64,000 nucleotides of DNA, taken from NCBI RefSeq assembly GCF_014236655.1, contig NZ_JACMYG010000010.1, positions 1 through 64,000 of the forward strand, read 5' to 3'. Positions 1 through 9,200 of the stretch are shown piece after piece. Numbering within the stretch: the stretch's first letter is position 1; each line of letters opens with the position of its first letter. The DNA comes from Pseudomonas kielensis (GTDB taxonomy: Bacteria; Pseudomonadota; Gammaproteobacteria; Pseudomonadales; Pseudomonadaceae). Under the pieces are notes generated by a model. That model was not told where the DNA came from. It searched no databases and saw only the letters and a list, made by a program, of their open reading frames with translations. The translations under genes and the position numbers were made by a program.

Positions 1-33
1 TTGCCTGCTCTGCGGCCAACGGGAAAGGTGGGA

Positions 34-52
34 CAGCCTGGTGGGCAGGCTG
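34..52. terminator. Short stem-loop left of the permease gene
   Basis: A perfect 7-bp stem (CAGCCTG/CAGGCTG, 5-nt loop) lies 22 bases past the stop codon of the leftward permease gene. No clear T-run follows on either strand, so this is a weak terminator candidate. Nothing else is seen in bases 1-73. A transporter ATPase gene, if present, would lie beyond the left edge. Confidence 0.25.
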
Positions 53-73
53 AAAGCGCCAAACAAGACAGTC

Positions 74-907
74 TTAACCGCGCTTGGCGTAGGCCTTGCC
101 GTAGTGCTTTTCCATGCGCGCCTGAATCAGCTCCAGGCCGATCGACATCAGCCAGTAGATGATCGCTGCGGTGCTGAGCATCTCGATGTAGCGGTAGCTG
201 GAGCGGCCGTAGGACTGCGCCAGGAACATCACTTCCCAGACCCCCATCACCGAAATCAGCGACGAGTCCTTGAGCATCGAGATGAACTGGTTGGTGGTGG
301 GCGGGATGATGGTGCGCATGGCCTGTGGCAGGGTCACGCGCCAGAAGATCACACTCTCACGCATGCCCAGTGCCAGCGAGGCTTCGCGTTGGCCGTAGGG
401 GACGCCCAGGATGCCGGCGCGGAAGATCTCGCTCAGGTAGGCGCCGTAGTTCAGCGACAGGGCAATGATGCCGGCAGCGATGGCGCCCGGGACAATACCC
501 AGTTGCGGCAAACCCAGGTAGATCAGCAGGATCTGGATCAGCAGCGGCGTGCCGCGAAAGAACGACGCGTAAAAGCTGGCGATGCCAAAGGCCACGGCAC
601 TGTTCGACAGGCGCCCGAGCGCGGTGACGAAGCCCAGCAACGATGAGGCAACAATCGAGCACAGGCACAGGAACAGGGTCAGCGCCGCCCCCTGCAGGAA
701 ACCATTGGGAGCCAGGTGCAGGCCTACCAGGTTCGGCAGCTTGTCGAGGATGATCGAGAACTTCAGGTCGAAACTCAGGAAGAAGCTGGCGAACAACCCG
801 AACATCGCCGCCCAGGTCAGGTACAGGCGAGTGCGAAAACCGCAGAGGCGCTTGAGCAACGACTCAGCCACCGGTTGCGGTGGCTGGGGAGGAGGGAAAG
901 AAGTCAT
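74..907 (-). CDS. Amino-acid ABC transporter permease (HisM/GlnP type)
   Basis: Inner-membrane subunit of a polar amino-acid uptake ABC transporter, 277 residues. After a short proline-rich cytoplasmic start there are about five to six hydrophobic segments. The EAA-type loop that contacts the ATPase is visible as ASLALGMRESVIFWRVTLPQA near residue 180, a strong family signature. The start at 907 gives an ATGA overlap with the binding-protein gene upstream, which implies translational coupling; an in-frame start at 931 lies inside that gene and is unlikely. The substrate cannot be read from the sequence. The partner ATPase is not in the window. Confidence 0.9.
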   Translation of the reverse strand: MTSFPPPQPPQPVAESLLKRLCGFRTRLYLTWAAMFGLFASFFLSFDLKFSIILDKLPNLVGLHLAPNGFLQGAALTLFLCLCSIVASSLLGFVTALGRLSNSAVAFGIASFYASFFRGTPLLIQILLIYLGLPQLGIVPGAIAAGIIALSLNYGAYLSEIFRAGILGVPYGQREASLALGMRESVIFWRVTLPQAMRTIIPPTTNQFISMLKDSSLISVMGVWEVMFLAQSYGRSSYRYIEMLSTAAIIYWLMSIGLELIQARMEKHYGKAYAKRG

Positions 908-1725
908 TGGCTGATGTCGGCGCCGATCCATTTCTGCGACAGCTGGCTCAAGGTGCCGTCCTGTTTCAGTTGGGCGAACACCTCACGCACCTTGGCGTCC
1001 CACTGGGCATCGCCTTTCTCGATGGCCACCGAGTTGGGTTCCGAGTACAGCGGCTCACCGGCGAGCTTGAAGCGTGCGTCCTGGGTCAGGCGCGGCTGGG
1101 CGGTGACCAGGTTGGTGAGGATCGCATCCAGGCGCACACCGGCCCCCAGACCGAGGTCCTGGAACGCCACGTTGTCGGTGTCATAGGGGGCGATCTGCAC
1201 GTTCTCGAACGGGTAGTGCAACTGGGTGTCTTCGGCGCCTTCGATCACCAGGTTCTTGTTCAGGTAGCTTTCATAGCTGGAGGCGCTGGTGAGGCCGACC
1301 TTCTTGTCGCTCAGGTCCTTGGCCCCGTGAATGCGCTCATCCTTGGCGTTGACCACGATCACGGCTGGCGAGGCGTAGTACTGCACCGGGAAGTCGAACA
1401 CTTCGGCGCGGGCCTTGCTCGGGGTCATGGAGCAGATGCAGATGTCGTAGCGACCGCTCCAGCGACCGGCGGCGATCACGTCCCAGGACGGGGTTTCCAG
1501 GCGCAGCTTGACCCCCAGTTTGGCGGCCACGGCCTTGGCCACGTCCACGTCGAAACCGTCGAGCTGGTTCTGATCGTTGAGGAACGAGAAGGGCGGGTAA
1601 CTCTCCATCAGCACCCCCACCAACTCCTTTTTCTGCTCGACCCGGTCCAGGGTTGTGCCGGCAAAAGCCTGGGTGGAGGCAGCGAGGATCGTCAGGCCCA
1701 GGGCCAGCAGCGGTTGAAATTTCAC
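904..1725 (-). CDS. Amino-acid ABC transporter substrate-binding protein
   Basis: Periplasmic solute-binding protein of the SBP_bac_3 family, 273 residues. It has a Sec signal peptide (about residues 1-22, ending in AFA) and the two-lobed fold marks: LVGVLMESYPPFSF near the N-terminus, LDGFDVDVAKAVAAKL, and the hinge motif GRYDICICSM. The start codon is GTG, preceded by AGGGA at good spacing. It is the first gene of a two-gene leftward unit overlapping the permease by 4 bp. It diverges from a homocysteine S-methyltransferase gene, so a sulfur amino acid is a possible but unproven substrate. Confidence 0.9.
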   Translation of the reverse strand: MKFQPLLALGLTILAASTQAFAGTTLDRVEQKKELVGVLMESYPPFSFLNDQNQLDGFDVDVAKAVAAKLGVKLRLETPSWDVIAAGRWSGRYDICICSMTPSKARAEVFDFPVQYYASPAVIVVNAKDERIHGAKDLSDKKVGLTSASSYESYLNKNLVIEGAEDTQLHYPFENVQIAPYDTDNVAFQDLGLGAGVRLDAILTNLVTAQPRLTQDARFKLAGEPLYSEPNSVAIEKGDAQWDAKVREVFAQLKQDGTLSQLSQKWIGADISQ

Positions 1726-1838
1726 GGTCGATCCCTGAGTAAAAAAGAGGTTGTGATTAACTGAATGGTGCGTATTAAATAGTTATAAGTTTGACTCTGG
1801 TAGTGAGTTATTTTCATAAGCATATGAGTGAAAAGCAT

Positions 1839-2738
1839 ATGGGCGTAGCAAGGACAGTGATTCTGGATGGCGGCATGGGCCGTGAGTTGCAACGCCGAGG
1901 AGCGCCATTCAGACAGCCCGAGTGGTCGGCGCTGGCGCTGAGTGAAGCGCCGCAAGCGGTTGAGGCGGTGCATGCGGCTTATATCGAAAGCGGTGCCAAT
2001 GTGATCACCAGCAACAGTTACGCAGTGGTGCCGTTTCATATCGGCGAAGCGCGTTTTGCGGCTGAAGGTGAGGCGCTTGCCGCGTTGGCCGGTGAGTTGG
2101 CGCGGCGGGCAGTGGACGCGTCGGGTAAGCCGGTGCGTGTCGCAGGCTCATTGCCTCCGCTGTTCGGTTCCTATCGTCCGGACCTGTTCGAAGCAGCGCG
2201 CGTCAGCGAATTGCTGACGCCGCTGGTCAAGGGCCTGGCGCCCCATGTCGACCTGTGGCTGGCTGAAACCCAGAGCTCGATCGCCGAAGCTCGGGCGATT
2301 CACGCCGGGTTGCCTAAAGACGGCAAGCCGTTCTGGCTGTCCTTTACCCTCAAGGATGAAGACACCGATGACGTGCCGCGCTTGCGTTCCGGCGAGCCCG
2401 TTGCCGAGGCTGCCGCGGTGGCGGCCGAGTTGGGGGTCCAGACCCTGCTGTTCAACTGCAGCCAGCCGGAAGTGATCGGGGCTGCAATCGATGCCGCGCG
2501 GCAAACCTTCGCCCGCTTGGCTGTGGACATTCACCTCGGTGCATACGCCAACGCGTTCCCGCCGCAACCCAAGGAGGCCACGGCCAACGACGGCCTGGAC
2601 CCGTTGCGCGATGACCTGGATCCGCCGGGTTATCTGCACTGGGCGGCCGACTGGCAGCAACGTGGCGCCAGTCATCTGGGCGGCTGCTGCGGTATCGGTC
2701 CGGAGCACATCGCCGTGTTGGCGCAGAAACTGGCTTAA
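1839..2738 (+). CDS. Homocysteine S-methyltransferase family protein
   Basis: Predicted zinc-dependent enzyme that moves a methyl group, for example from S-methylmethionine, to homocysteine to give methionine (MmuM/MHT-like). It opens with the family motif VILDGGMGREL. The three zinc-ligand cysteines are visible: one in LFNCSQPEV and the pair in GGCCGIGP near the C-terminus. Upstream in-frame starts exist at 1791 (TTG) and 1824 (ATG), but only 1839 has a reasonable SD (GAG, about 10 bases away) and it fits the usual family N-terminus, giving 299 residues. The gene stands alone, divergent from the ABC transporter, and ends at a shared terminator. Confidence 0.85.
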   Translation: MGVARTVILDGGMGRELQRRGAPFRQPEWSALALSEAPQAVEAVHAAYIESGANVITSNSYAVVPFHIGEARFAAEGEALAALAGELARRAVDASGKPVRVAGSLPPLFGSYRPDLFEAARVSELLTPLVKGLAPHVDLWLAETQSSIAEARAIHAGLPKDGKPFWLSFTLKDEDTDDVPRLRSGEPVAEAAAVAAELGVQTLLFNCSQPEVIGAAIDAARQTFARLAVDIHLGAYANAFPPQPKEATANDGLDPLRDDLDPPGYLHWAADWQQRGASHLGGCCGIGPEHIAVLAQKLA

Positions 2739-2747
2739 GCCACCAGG

Positions 2748-2776
2748 GCAAAAGATCGCAGGCTGCGATCTTTTGC
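2748..2776. terminator. Bidirectional terminator between convergent genes
   Basis: A perfect 13-bp inverted repeat (GCAAAAGATCGCA, 3-nt loop, then its complement) gives A/T-rich flanks on both strands. It sits between the ends of the methyltransferase (+) and GNAT (-) genes and can serve both. The AAAGATCGCA core also occurs in a related hairpin near 39405. Confidence 0.8.
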
Positions 2777-2787
2777 GGTCAAAGCAC

Positions 2788-3459
2788 TTAGGCGCGACAC
2801 TCCACCAGCGTCTTCACCTGCCCCGAGTCTGTCTGGTTGTCATCTGCCAGCCACTTCTCGAACCCTGCGCCAATCGTCGGCCATTCCGAATCCAGGATCG
2901 AATACCACGCGGTGTCGCGGTTCTGGCCCTTGACCACCATGTGCTGGCGAAACACCCCTTCAAAGCTGAAGCCCAGGCGTTCGGCGGCGTACTTGGAGCG
3001 GGCGTTGGCGTTGTTGCACTTCCACTCCAGGCGGCGGTAGCCCAGGGCAAATGACTCCTTGGCCAGCAGGTACACGGCTTCGGTGCTTTTCGGTGAGCGC
3101 TGCATCGGCGCGCCAAAGGCGACGTGGCCGATTTCGACGCGGCCATGGGCCGGGACAATCGACATCAGGCTGAGGATGCCCTGCACCTCGCCGCTGGCGC
3201 GGTCGATGACGGTAAAGAAATACGGGTCGCTGTGGGCGGCGTGGTTGTTCAGCCAGGCATCGAAGACGCTGCGCTCCGGGAACGGGCCGTAAGGCAGGTA
3301 GTCCCAGAGTTTCGGGTCGGCGTCGGGGCCTTGCAGGGCCTTGAACAGACCCTCGCCATGGCGCGCCGGGTCAAGTTTCTCCAGGCGGATGAAACGCCCT
3401 TCGAGCCGTTGCGCCGAGGGCGGTGGCACGCCTTGCCAGTCTGCGAGTGAAGTCGACAT
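2788..3459 (-). CDS. GNAT-family N-acetyltransferase (RimJ/RimL-like)
   Basis: Predicted acetyl-CoA-dependent acetyltransferase of 223 residues. The N-terminal strand GRFIRLEKLDPARH and the later sequence GYRRLEWKCNNANARSKYAAERLGFSFEGVF (given here only as a span, roughly residues 140-170) form the RimJ/RimL-type acetyl-CoA pocket with the usual N-A-S-xx-A-E-R-L-G-F pattern. The start is supported by AAGGAG seven bases upstream. It is the last gene of a three-gene leftward unit with a second GNAT gene (17-bp gap) and paiB. The acceptor is unknown; the PaiB neighbour makes small amines one possibility. Confidence 0.85.
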   Translation of the reverse strand: MSTSLADWQGVPPPSAQRLEGRFIRLEKLDPARHGEGLFKALQGPDADPKLWDYLPYGPFPERSVFDAWLNNHAAHSDPYFFTVIDRASGEVQGILSLMSIVPAHGRVEIGHVAFGAPMQRSPKSTEAVYLLAKESFALGYRRLEWKCNNANARSKYAAERLGFSFEGVFRQHMVVKGQNRDTAWYSILDSEWPTIGAGFEKWLADDNQTDSGQVKTLVECRA

Positions 3460-3476
3460 GTTGTTCTCCTTGAACC

Positions 3477-3923
3477 TTAAAGGGCTTTGCGAAACTGGAT
3501 GAAACCGGGGCGTTCGGCGATGCGCTCGTAGAGTTGGATCGCAGTGGCATTGGTTTCGTGGGTCAGCCAGTGGACCTTGCCGCAGCCGTCGGCCTTGGCG
3601 GTACTGTAAACGAACTCGATCAGTTGACGGCCAACTCCGGTGCCGCGGGTTTGCGGTGCCACAAACAGGTCCTGCAGGTAGCAGGAGTTTTCGATGCTCC
3701 AGTTCGAGCGGTGGTAGATGAAATTCACCATGCCTACCGCCTTGCCGTCAGCCCAGGCCAGCGCTGCATGGGTCGGCTCGCTGGGGTCCAGCAAGCGCTG
3801 CCAGCTGCTGTGGCTGACGGCGTCCGGCAGCTCGGTGTTGTAGAAGCTCAGGTAGGCCTGCCACAACGGCAGCCAGGCCGCGTGGTCGTCGGCGCTGACG
3901 CGGCGAATTTCGATCTGACTCAT
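3477..3923 (-). CDS. GNAT-family N-acetyltransferase
   Basis: Small single-domain acetyltransferase of 148 residues. The core acetyl-CoA-binding motif A is seen as LFVAPQTRGTGVGRQLIEFV (Q/R-x-x-G-x-G/A), followed by the C-terminal ATAIQLYERI typical of GNAT folds. Two ATGs are available, at 3929 and 3923. The SD AAAGGA touches the first ATG and lies six bases before the second, so 3923 is preferred, although the paiB stop overlaps the first as ATGA. It lies directly behind paiB, an arrangement like the paiA-paiB pair of Bacillus in which PaiA acetylates polyamines. The substrate here is inferred only. Confidence 0.85.
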   Translation of the reverse strand: MSQIEIRRVSADDHAAWLPLWQAYLSFYNTELPDAVSHSSWQRLLDPSEPTHAALAWADGKAVGMVNFIYHRSNWSIENSCYLQDLFVAPQTRGTGVGRQLIEFVYSTAKADGCGKVHWLTHETNATAIQLYERIAERPGFIQFRKAL

Positions 3924-3925
3924 GT

Positions 3926-4555
3926 TCATTCCTTTGGCATCAAGTGGGCGAGCGCCTGGTCGTGCGGGTCTGGGCTGGCAGCCAGCCCTTCACGTACGCC
4001 GGCGATATCTGGGGTGCTACGGTTCTGGCTGAGCTTGCGTTTGCCTTCCAGGCGCTGGATGGGCAGGGCGAAGCCGACGATGGCCTTGAGCATGCCATCG
4101 ATGTAATCGGCGGGCGCGTCGGCGACTTTCCATGGCTGGGCACGACTGGCTTCATGACGATCGGTCAAGGCACTGACCAGGCTGAGCAGGCGATCGGCAT
4201 CCGTGAACACTTCGGCGGTGCCATAGGCGTGTACCGCGACGTAGTTCCAGGTCGGTACAACTTTGCCGTGCCCGGCCTTGCTTGGATAAAACCCCGGGCT
4301 CACGTACGCATCGGCACCGGCAAAAATCACCAGCGCTTCGGCGCCATCGTGCAATGCCTTCCACTGCGCGTTGGCCTTGGCGAAGTGGCCGTAGAGGGTG
4401 CCATGCTCTCCTTCATCGGTGTTCAGCAGCAGCGGCAGATGACTGGCGAGCAGCCCTTGTTGGCCATGGGTGACCAGCAAGGCGAGTCGGGTGCCGAGTA
4501 TCTGCTGCTGCAGTTCCTGTAAGTCGTCGATGGCAAAGGCTTTGGGCGTGTACAT
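3926..4555 (-). CDS. PaiB-like FMN-binding family protein
   Basis: Protein of 209 residues in the PaiB family (FMN-binding split-barrel fold, often named negative transcriptional regulator). The family signatures are the start MYTPKAFA, the phrase ASHLPLLL, GHFAKANAQW and the VPTWNYVAVH block. An upstream ATG at 4582 lacks an SD, whereas 4555 has AAGGA at suitable spacing. It heads a leftward unit with two GNAT genes and diverges from a MocR-type regulator 89 bp away. The biochemical role of PaiB is poorly settled: Bacillus PaiB was linked to sporulation and protease repression, and the fold resembles flavin-binding oxidoreductases. Confidence 0.88.
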   Translation of the reverse strand: MYTPKAFAIDDLQELQQQILGTRLALLVTHGQQGLLASHLPLLLNTDEGEHGTLYGHFAKANAQWKALHDGAEALVIFAGADAYVSPGFYPSKAGHGKVVPTWNYVAVHAYGTAEVFTDADRLLSLVSALTDRHEASRAQPWKVADAPADYIDGMLKAIVGFALPIQRLEGKRKLSQNRSTPDIAGVREGLAASPDPHDQALAHLMPKE

Positions 4556-4594
4556 GGAATTTTCCTTGGCGAATGCCTGCATCCTAGGCAGGCT

Positions 4595-4641
4595 ATTGGT
4601 CTGTTGTAAGAGCCATTAATGACCAATTTCATAGGTCCATT
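4595..4641. promoter_or_regulatory. Candidate operator of the divergent paiB/MocR promoter region
   Basis: The 89-bp divergent spacer holds a perfect inverted repeat ATTGGTC (4595-4601) / GACCAAT (4621-4627). A partial direct copy, ATAGGTCCATT, follows at 4631 and resembles ATTGGTCTGTT at 4595. MocR regulators usually bind paired direct or inverted sites next to their own gene, so this is a sensible autoregulatory site, unproven. Confidence 0.45.
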
Positions 4642-4644
4642 GCC

Positions 4645-6198
4645 ATGACCCGCGAACCGCTGTCCTTGTCGTTCAATCCTGCGGGGATCGAACTCGATCG
4701 CCGCCAGGGCTTGAGTCGCCAGCTTTATCAGGCACTGCGCGTGCGCGTGCTGGACGGTCGGCTCGCCAGCGGCACACGGTTGCCGGCCAGTCGCGATCTG
4801 GCGGCGGCATTGGCGATTTCCCGCAATAGCGTGGTGCGTGCCTACGACCAGCTCTACGCCGAAGGTTTTATCGAGGGGCGGGTCGGCGATGGAACCTATG
4901 TCGCGCAATTGCCGCACAGCGCATTGCCCGTGAAAAAATTATCCACAAAAGTATCCACAGGGTTTTCAACAGGCTTACCCACAGCCTTATCCACAGATTG
5001 GCTGGATTTACCTGTGGTTCCATCCAGTAAAGTTATCCACAGCGGTGCGCTGGAGCGTGTGGAAAAGCACCATTTGCCGAGTCCTCCGAGTGGCCCGCCA
5101 CGGGCATTTCGGGTCGGTGTCCCGGCGTTCGATCTGTTTCCCTTCGAGGTCTGGGCCAAGCTGAATGCGGCTTTCTGGCGCAAACCGGACTTGCAGCAGC
5201 TGTGTTACGGCGACCCGGCCGGCGACGGCCGATTGCGTGGCCTGATTGCGGCGTACCTGCGCAGTGCACGGGGCATGCAATGCTCGGCTGAGCAAATTGT
5301 GATCACCAGCGGCGCGCAGCAGGCGATTAGCCTTTGTGCACAGTTGCTGGTGGAGCCAGGTGACGGGGTTGGGATTGAGAATCCGGGCTACCGCGCGGCG
5401 GGTCACGCCTTTGCCGTAGCGGGCGCGCGATTGCACGGGGTGGCGGTGGACAGCGAGGGCATTGATTGCGGCGAACTGGCGAAACTCACTGACTGCCGCC
5501 TGGCCTACGTCACGCCATCCCACCAGTACCCCACAGGCGTGGTGATGAGCCTTGCCCGTCGTCTTGAGCTGCTGGCCTGGGCCGAGCGCACGCAAGGCTG
5601 GATCGTCGAAGACGATTACGACGGCGAATACCGTTACAGCGGTGCGCCGCTGGCGCCGTTGGCAGCATTGGATCGCCAGGGTCGGGTGTTGTACGTCGGG
5701 ACTTTTGGCAAAGTCGCGTTCCCGGCCCTGCGCCTGGGATACCTGGTGCTGCCGAGGGGGCTGGTGGACGCGTTTTCCCAGCGGCGCGCCGTGGATGTTC
5801 GTCATTCCGAAGTCAGTACCCAGGCGGTCATGGCTGAGTTCATGGCCGCCGGGCACTTCCAGCGGCACATCCGCCGCATGCGCCGCGCGGCGTTGAGTCG
5901 GCGCAATACGCTGCTCAGTGGCTGGCCGTTGGATATCCCGGGTATCGGCCCTTTACCCACGGTTGCCGCAGGGCTGCACATGACGGTACCCGTCGACAGC
6001 GTGGCGCGTGAGCGCGAACTGATCGAGTCCGCGTGCAGCGTCGACGTCGAGATCAATGGCTTGAGCAGTTATTGGCTGCCGGAATCCACCACGGCGCCGG
6101 AGCAACGTGCCGGGCTGGTGCTGGGCTTTGCCGCCGTGCCCGAAAAGGCGATCGAGGCGGCGCTGGGGCGATTGCGAGCGGTGTGGCGTGATCGCTGA
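4645..6198 (+). CDS. MocR/GabR-type regulator (GntR HTH fused to class I aminotransferase fold)
   Basis: Transcription factor of 517 residues with a GntR winged helix (about 15-85) and a PLP-binding aminotransferase-like domain (about 150-510). In the HTH, GTRLPASRDLAAAL and ISRNSVVRAYDQL are clear. In the PLP domain, TPSHQYPTG, EDDYDGEYRY and the PLP lysine in TFGKVAFPALRLGY (about K356) are intact. Between them is a linker (about 97-140) with the four-residue periodicity K-LST, K-VST, GF-ST, GL-PT, A-LST, which is encoded by DnaA-box-like DNA. It probably controls itself and the divergent paiB-GNAT unit in response to an amine or PLP adduct; that ligand is inferred. Confidence 0.92.
   Translation: MTREPLSLSFNPAGIELDRRQGLSRQLYQALRVRVLDGRLASGTRLPASRDLAAALAISRNSVVRAYDQLYAEGFIEGRVGDGTYVAQLPHSALPVKKLSTKVSTGFSTGLPTALSTDWLDLPVVPSSKVIHSGALERVEKHHLPSPPSGPPRAFRVGVPAFDLFPFEVWAKLNAAFWRKPDLQQLCYGDPAGDGRLRGLIAAYLRSARGMQCSAEQIVITSGAQQAISLCAQLLVEPGDGVGIENPGYRAAGHAFAVAGARLHGVAVDSEGIDCGELAKLTDCRLAYVTPSHQYPTGVVMSLARRLELLAWAERTQGWIVEDDYDGEYRYSGAPLAPLAALDRQGRVLYVGTFGKVAFPALRLGYLVLPRGLVDAFSQRRAVDVRHSEVSTQAVMAEFMAAGHFQRHIRRMRRAALSRRNTLLSGWPLDIPGIGPLPTVAAGLHMTVPVDSVARERELIESACSVDVEINGLSSYWLPESTTAPEQRAGLVLGFAAVPEKAIEAALGRLRAVWRDR
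4939..4998 (+). repeat. 12-bp tandem repeat coding for an S-T linker
   Basis: Five units of 12 bp begin at 4939, 4951, 4963, 4975 and 4987. Each ends in a TCCACA-like hexamer and codes for x-x-S/P-T. The unit at 4963 (TTTTCAACA) is the most diverged. TTA leucine codons, rare in GC-rich Pseudomonas, recur in the units. Confidence 0.8.
4939..5066. promoter_or_regulatory. Cluster of six DnaA-box-like 9-mers inside the MocR gene
   Basis: Three copies match the strong DnaA box TTATCCACA exactly (4939-4947, 4987-4995, 5033-5041). Three differ by one base: GTATCCACA at 4951, TTACCCACA at 4975, and TTTTCCACA on the minus strand at 5058-5066. The first four lie in one 12-bp register. The 5033 copy is in another reading frame, encoding V-I-H instead of L-S-T, so protein repetition alone does not explain it. 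DnaA binding is inferred from the consensus only. Confidence 0.6.
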
Positions 6199-6233
6199 AG
6201 CGGGCGGACTCCCAGCCCGCCCGCAGCCGTGTA

Positions 6234-9200
6234 TCAGGCTTGGGTTTCCAGCCCGAAGAACAGCGATGGGTCACTGATGCGCCGCAACACGTAGTCGATT
6301 GGCATCAGGGTCGTCAGGGCCTTGCGCCGCTCGGCAGTGAATTGCTGCAAATGCTCGTCGGCGATCTTCAAGTGTGCCGCGGTGTAGTCCTCCAACGGGG
6401 CCTCGGGCGATTTGTAGTGAAAGTGCGCAAGCCACAACGGTTGATCCTTGTCTGTCATGTCGAGCACCTGGTACTCCTGAAAGTAGTCCTGGCGTTTTTT
6501 GGTCTTGATGCGGCCTTGTGGGTTCCTGACGATCCTGACCTGGTTGTTGTCCAGCAGCCACTGCACATAGGCCTGCCGTGGCGGGCGCTCCTTGAGCAGG
6601 CGGGTGCGGGTATCGATGCCTTGGGCGCGTAACCGGACGGCGGCCCCCTTGAGCTCCGAACTCAGGTTGCCCACGGGCAGTCGCACTCCGCCCGAGGCGC
6701 GCATGCGCTCCAGTACGTGATCGACCTTGACTGCCATGTGTTCCAGTCGTTGGGCCTGGAGGTCGAACAAGTCCTGCATGTCTGCCGGGATACGGTTGGG
6801 TTTGGCGGCGTCTTTTCGGGTCCGATCAATAAAGCCCTGGACGTCTTCATTCAGGGTCAGGGCATGGTTAATGACATCGATATCGTCCAGTTCCGACACC
6901 GCAGAAGGACTTTTGCGGGTGGGGAGTATTTCCTCGAGCAGTGGCTGGCTGGGTGTCGAGGGTTTGGCGGGCGCGGGGTCGCGGGGGCGGCTCTTGGTGA
7001 CTTTGCCAGCAGGCCGGGAGGGGCCCGCCACAGCGGGTTTCGACGCCACCGGTACGGCGCTCGTCCCACTCTCGGGCAACAGCGCCGCCAGTTGGTCCTG
7101 AGCCAGTTGCCTGAACTCGCCGATCAAGGTGCTGACCCGTTCAAGCTCAGTCGGCTCGACCTTGTCGGGGTACTCTTGAGGAAGGTCTTTGAGGCGTTGA
7201 TCGGTATCGACGTAGACATCGATCAGTCGGCTTAGGGTGTCGATGCGATGGACGCTTGTCTCACCGTCATCCGGCGTTCTGATCAAGGCGGTATGCCGGT
7301 GGGTGGCGGTCGCGGCCTCGATAATCAATGCACCCACCGCTTCACGGGCCGGCTCAGCGTTCTCGGTGGCAGTACCACGCATGCACACCTCATGCGACAT
7401 GCCGATCTCATTGGACTTCAAGTCCCATTGGGTGAACACAGGCAGCAGCTTTCGCAAACTTTGTGCGGTGGTCATGCCGGCACGGCCAACCGCTTCAATT
7501 CTTTGCAGCGACGTTTGGGAAATGTGCAGGCGGGCGACGATCTCCTGACTCAATGCCAGCGCCTCCCTGACGCCTTGAACGTGTGCTTCAAACAACGCGC
7601 TCGTGTCGATAGCCGCGTCTTGGGCCAGCCGGTGGGTGAGCGTTGCGTAGGCGTTGCGCTTGAGCGCGAACCAGAGGGCGAGGTTTTTTTGCAGCTCGAT
7701 GGTCATGCGCTGTAAATCGTTGAGGTAGCCCTCACTTGCGCCGTGGATGCGCCATTGCTCCAGGTTTTTCAGGGCTTGATCGTAGTCACCAATCAGTTTT
7801 TCCACCTGGATGAGGTAGCGCTCCGTCGCCTGTTCGCGCGCTTGCCCGGTGGAGCCTTCGAGCTCTGTCTGGGCCTTTTTCAACGCGGCATTGTTGGGGG
7901 CTTCCTGGCGTTTGAAGTTCTCCAGCTCCACTCCCAGTTGTTTCTTCTGCTGCTCCTTGGCTTTGCGCTGGGCCTTGAGCTGGCTTCGCAGGCTGGTACC
8001 TCCCGCACCGGCGCGCAAGCGCAAACGGGTGTCGACGAACCATCGACCTTGTTGGGTAGGGCTCAGCAGGGGACCGGTTTTCGAAGGGGTGTGTGGATCA
8101 ACGATTTGGATCTGCCCATCTTCATGTTCTATCACGCAGTACCAGCGTTCGCCGACCTGTGCATAGGTTTTTGCACCCAGGCGATACAGCTCGGCGGTGT
8201 CGTGCAACAGGGTCTGCGTGACGGGGCTGGTGATATCGGGGGCCGGCACGCTCAAGGTGCTCAGAAAAGCCACCAGGGCCGAGGGCGAGCGATGAGGCAC
8301 TGAGCCGCTGGCGGCCAGTGAGGAGTAATGTCTGGAGGCAAGCTCACCGGTCATGGGGGTGGGAATCAGTGTCACCACGGGTGCCGCGGGTTTGGTGGCC
8401 GCGGGGGTGGTGGTCTTGGGCAACCGGTCATGCACACGTAACGGCGCCGATTCTGTGCGCGGGCCTGTTTTGCGCCGCGTGGCGGCGTGATGGGCCAGGA
8501 TCATGCTCAGGTTCAGCAGCATATCGGCGACTGCGCTCCATTGAGCCTGGGCATCACCGCGCTGATGGGCGTCCAGTACTTGCTCGATTTCACTGATGCT
8601 TTGCCAGACCCAGACCGCCGCCCCCGCCGGGCCACTGAGAAAATTCGCGGCCACATTGAACAATGCCCAGCCGCTGTCACACAGCAAGGCCCAGCGTCGT
8701 TGGGCATTGGAGAGCGACTGGCGGTCGGAGAGTTCGGCCATGGCCAGGGCATGGGTCTTGAACAGGACCGGGAAGATGTCACCGTCCAACGCCTGCGACG
8801 CGAGTTCCACCGGCCCGGTCCAGTCCACGCTTGTCCAGGGCTCGGCGAGCAGCTGCGCCGCCAACCATGGGCTGGGCAGGCCGACGGGGAATGTGTATTG
8901 GGCGTACTTGAACGCGATGTCTGAGTCAGGCAGCCACGCCAGCACTGAATCCCTCAGCGCTCCCGGTTGATGCAGGGCATACAGCAGGTTTTGCGCTGAA
9001 GGGAACTGCAACAATGGTGGGTCGAACAACGGGCGGTAGAGCAGGCAAGGCCCGGCTGCCGGCTCGCGCGGGGCGATGATGAACATATTGGCGACGGTGT
9101 CGCCATTGGTTTGCCCGGACTGGACAAACGTCAGTGGACGGGTGAGCACCGGCTGCGGGTGACCGGGGGTCGGATTGAGCCATTCGCGCACGTAAAGGCA

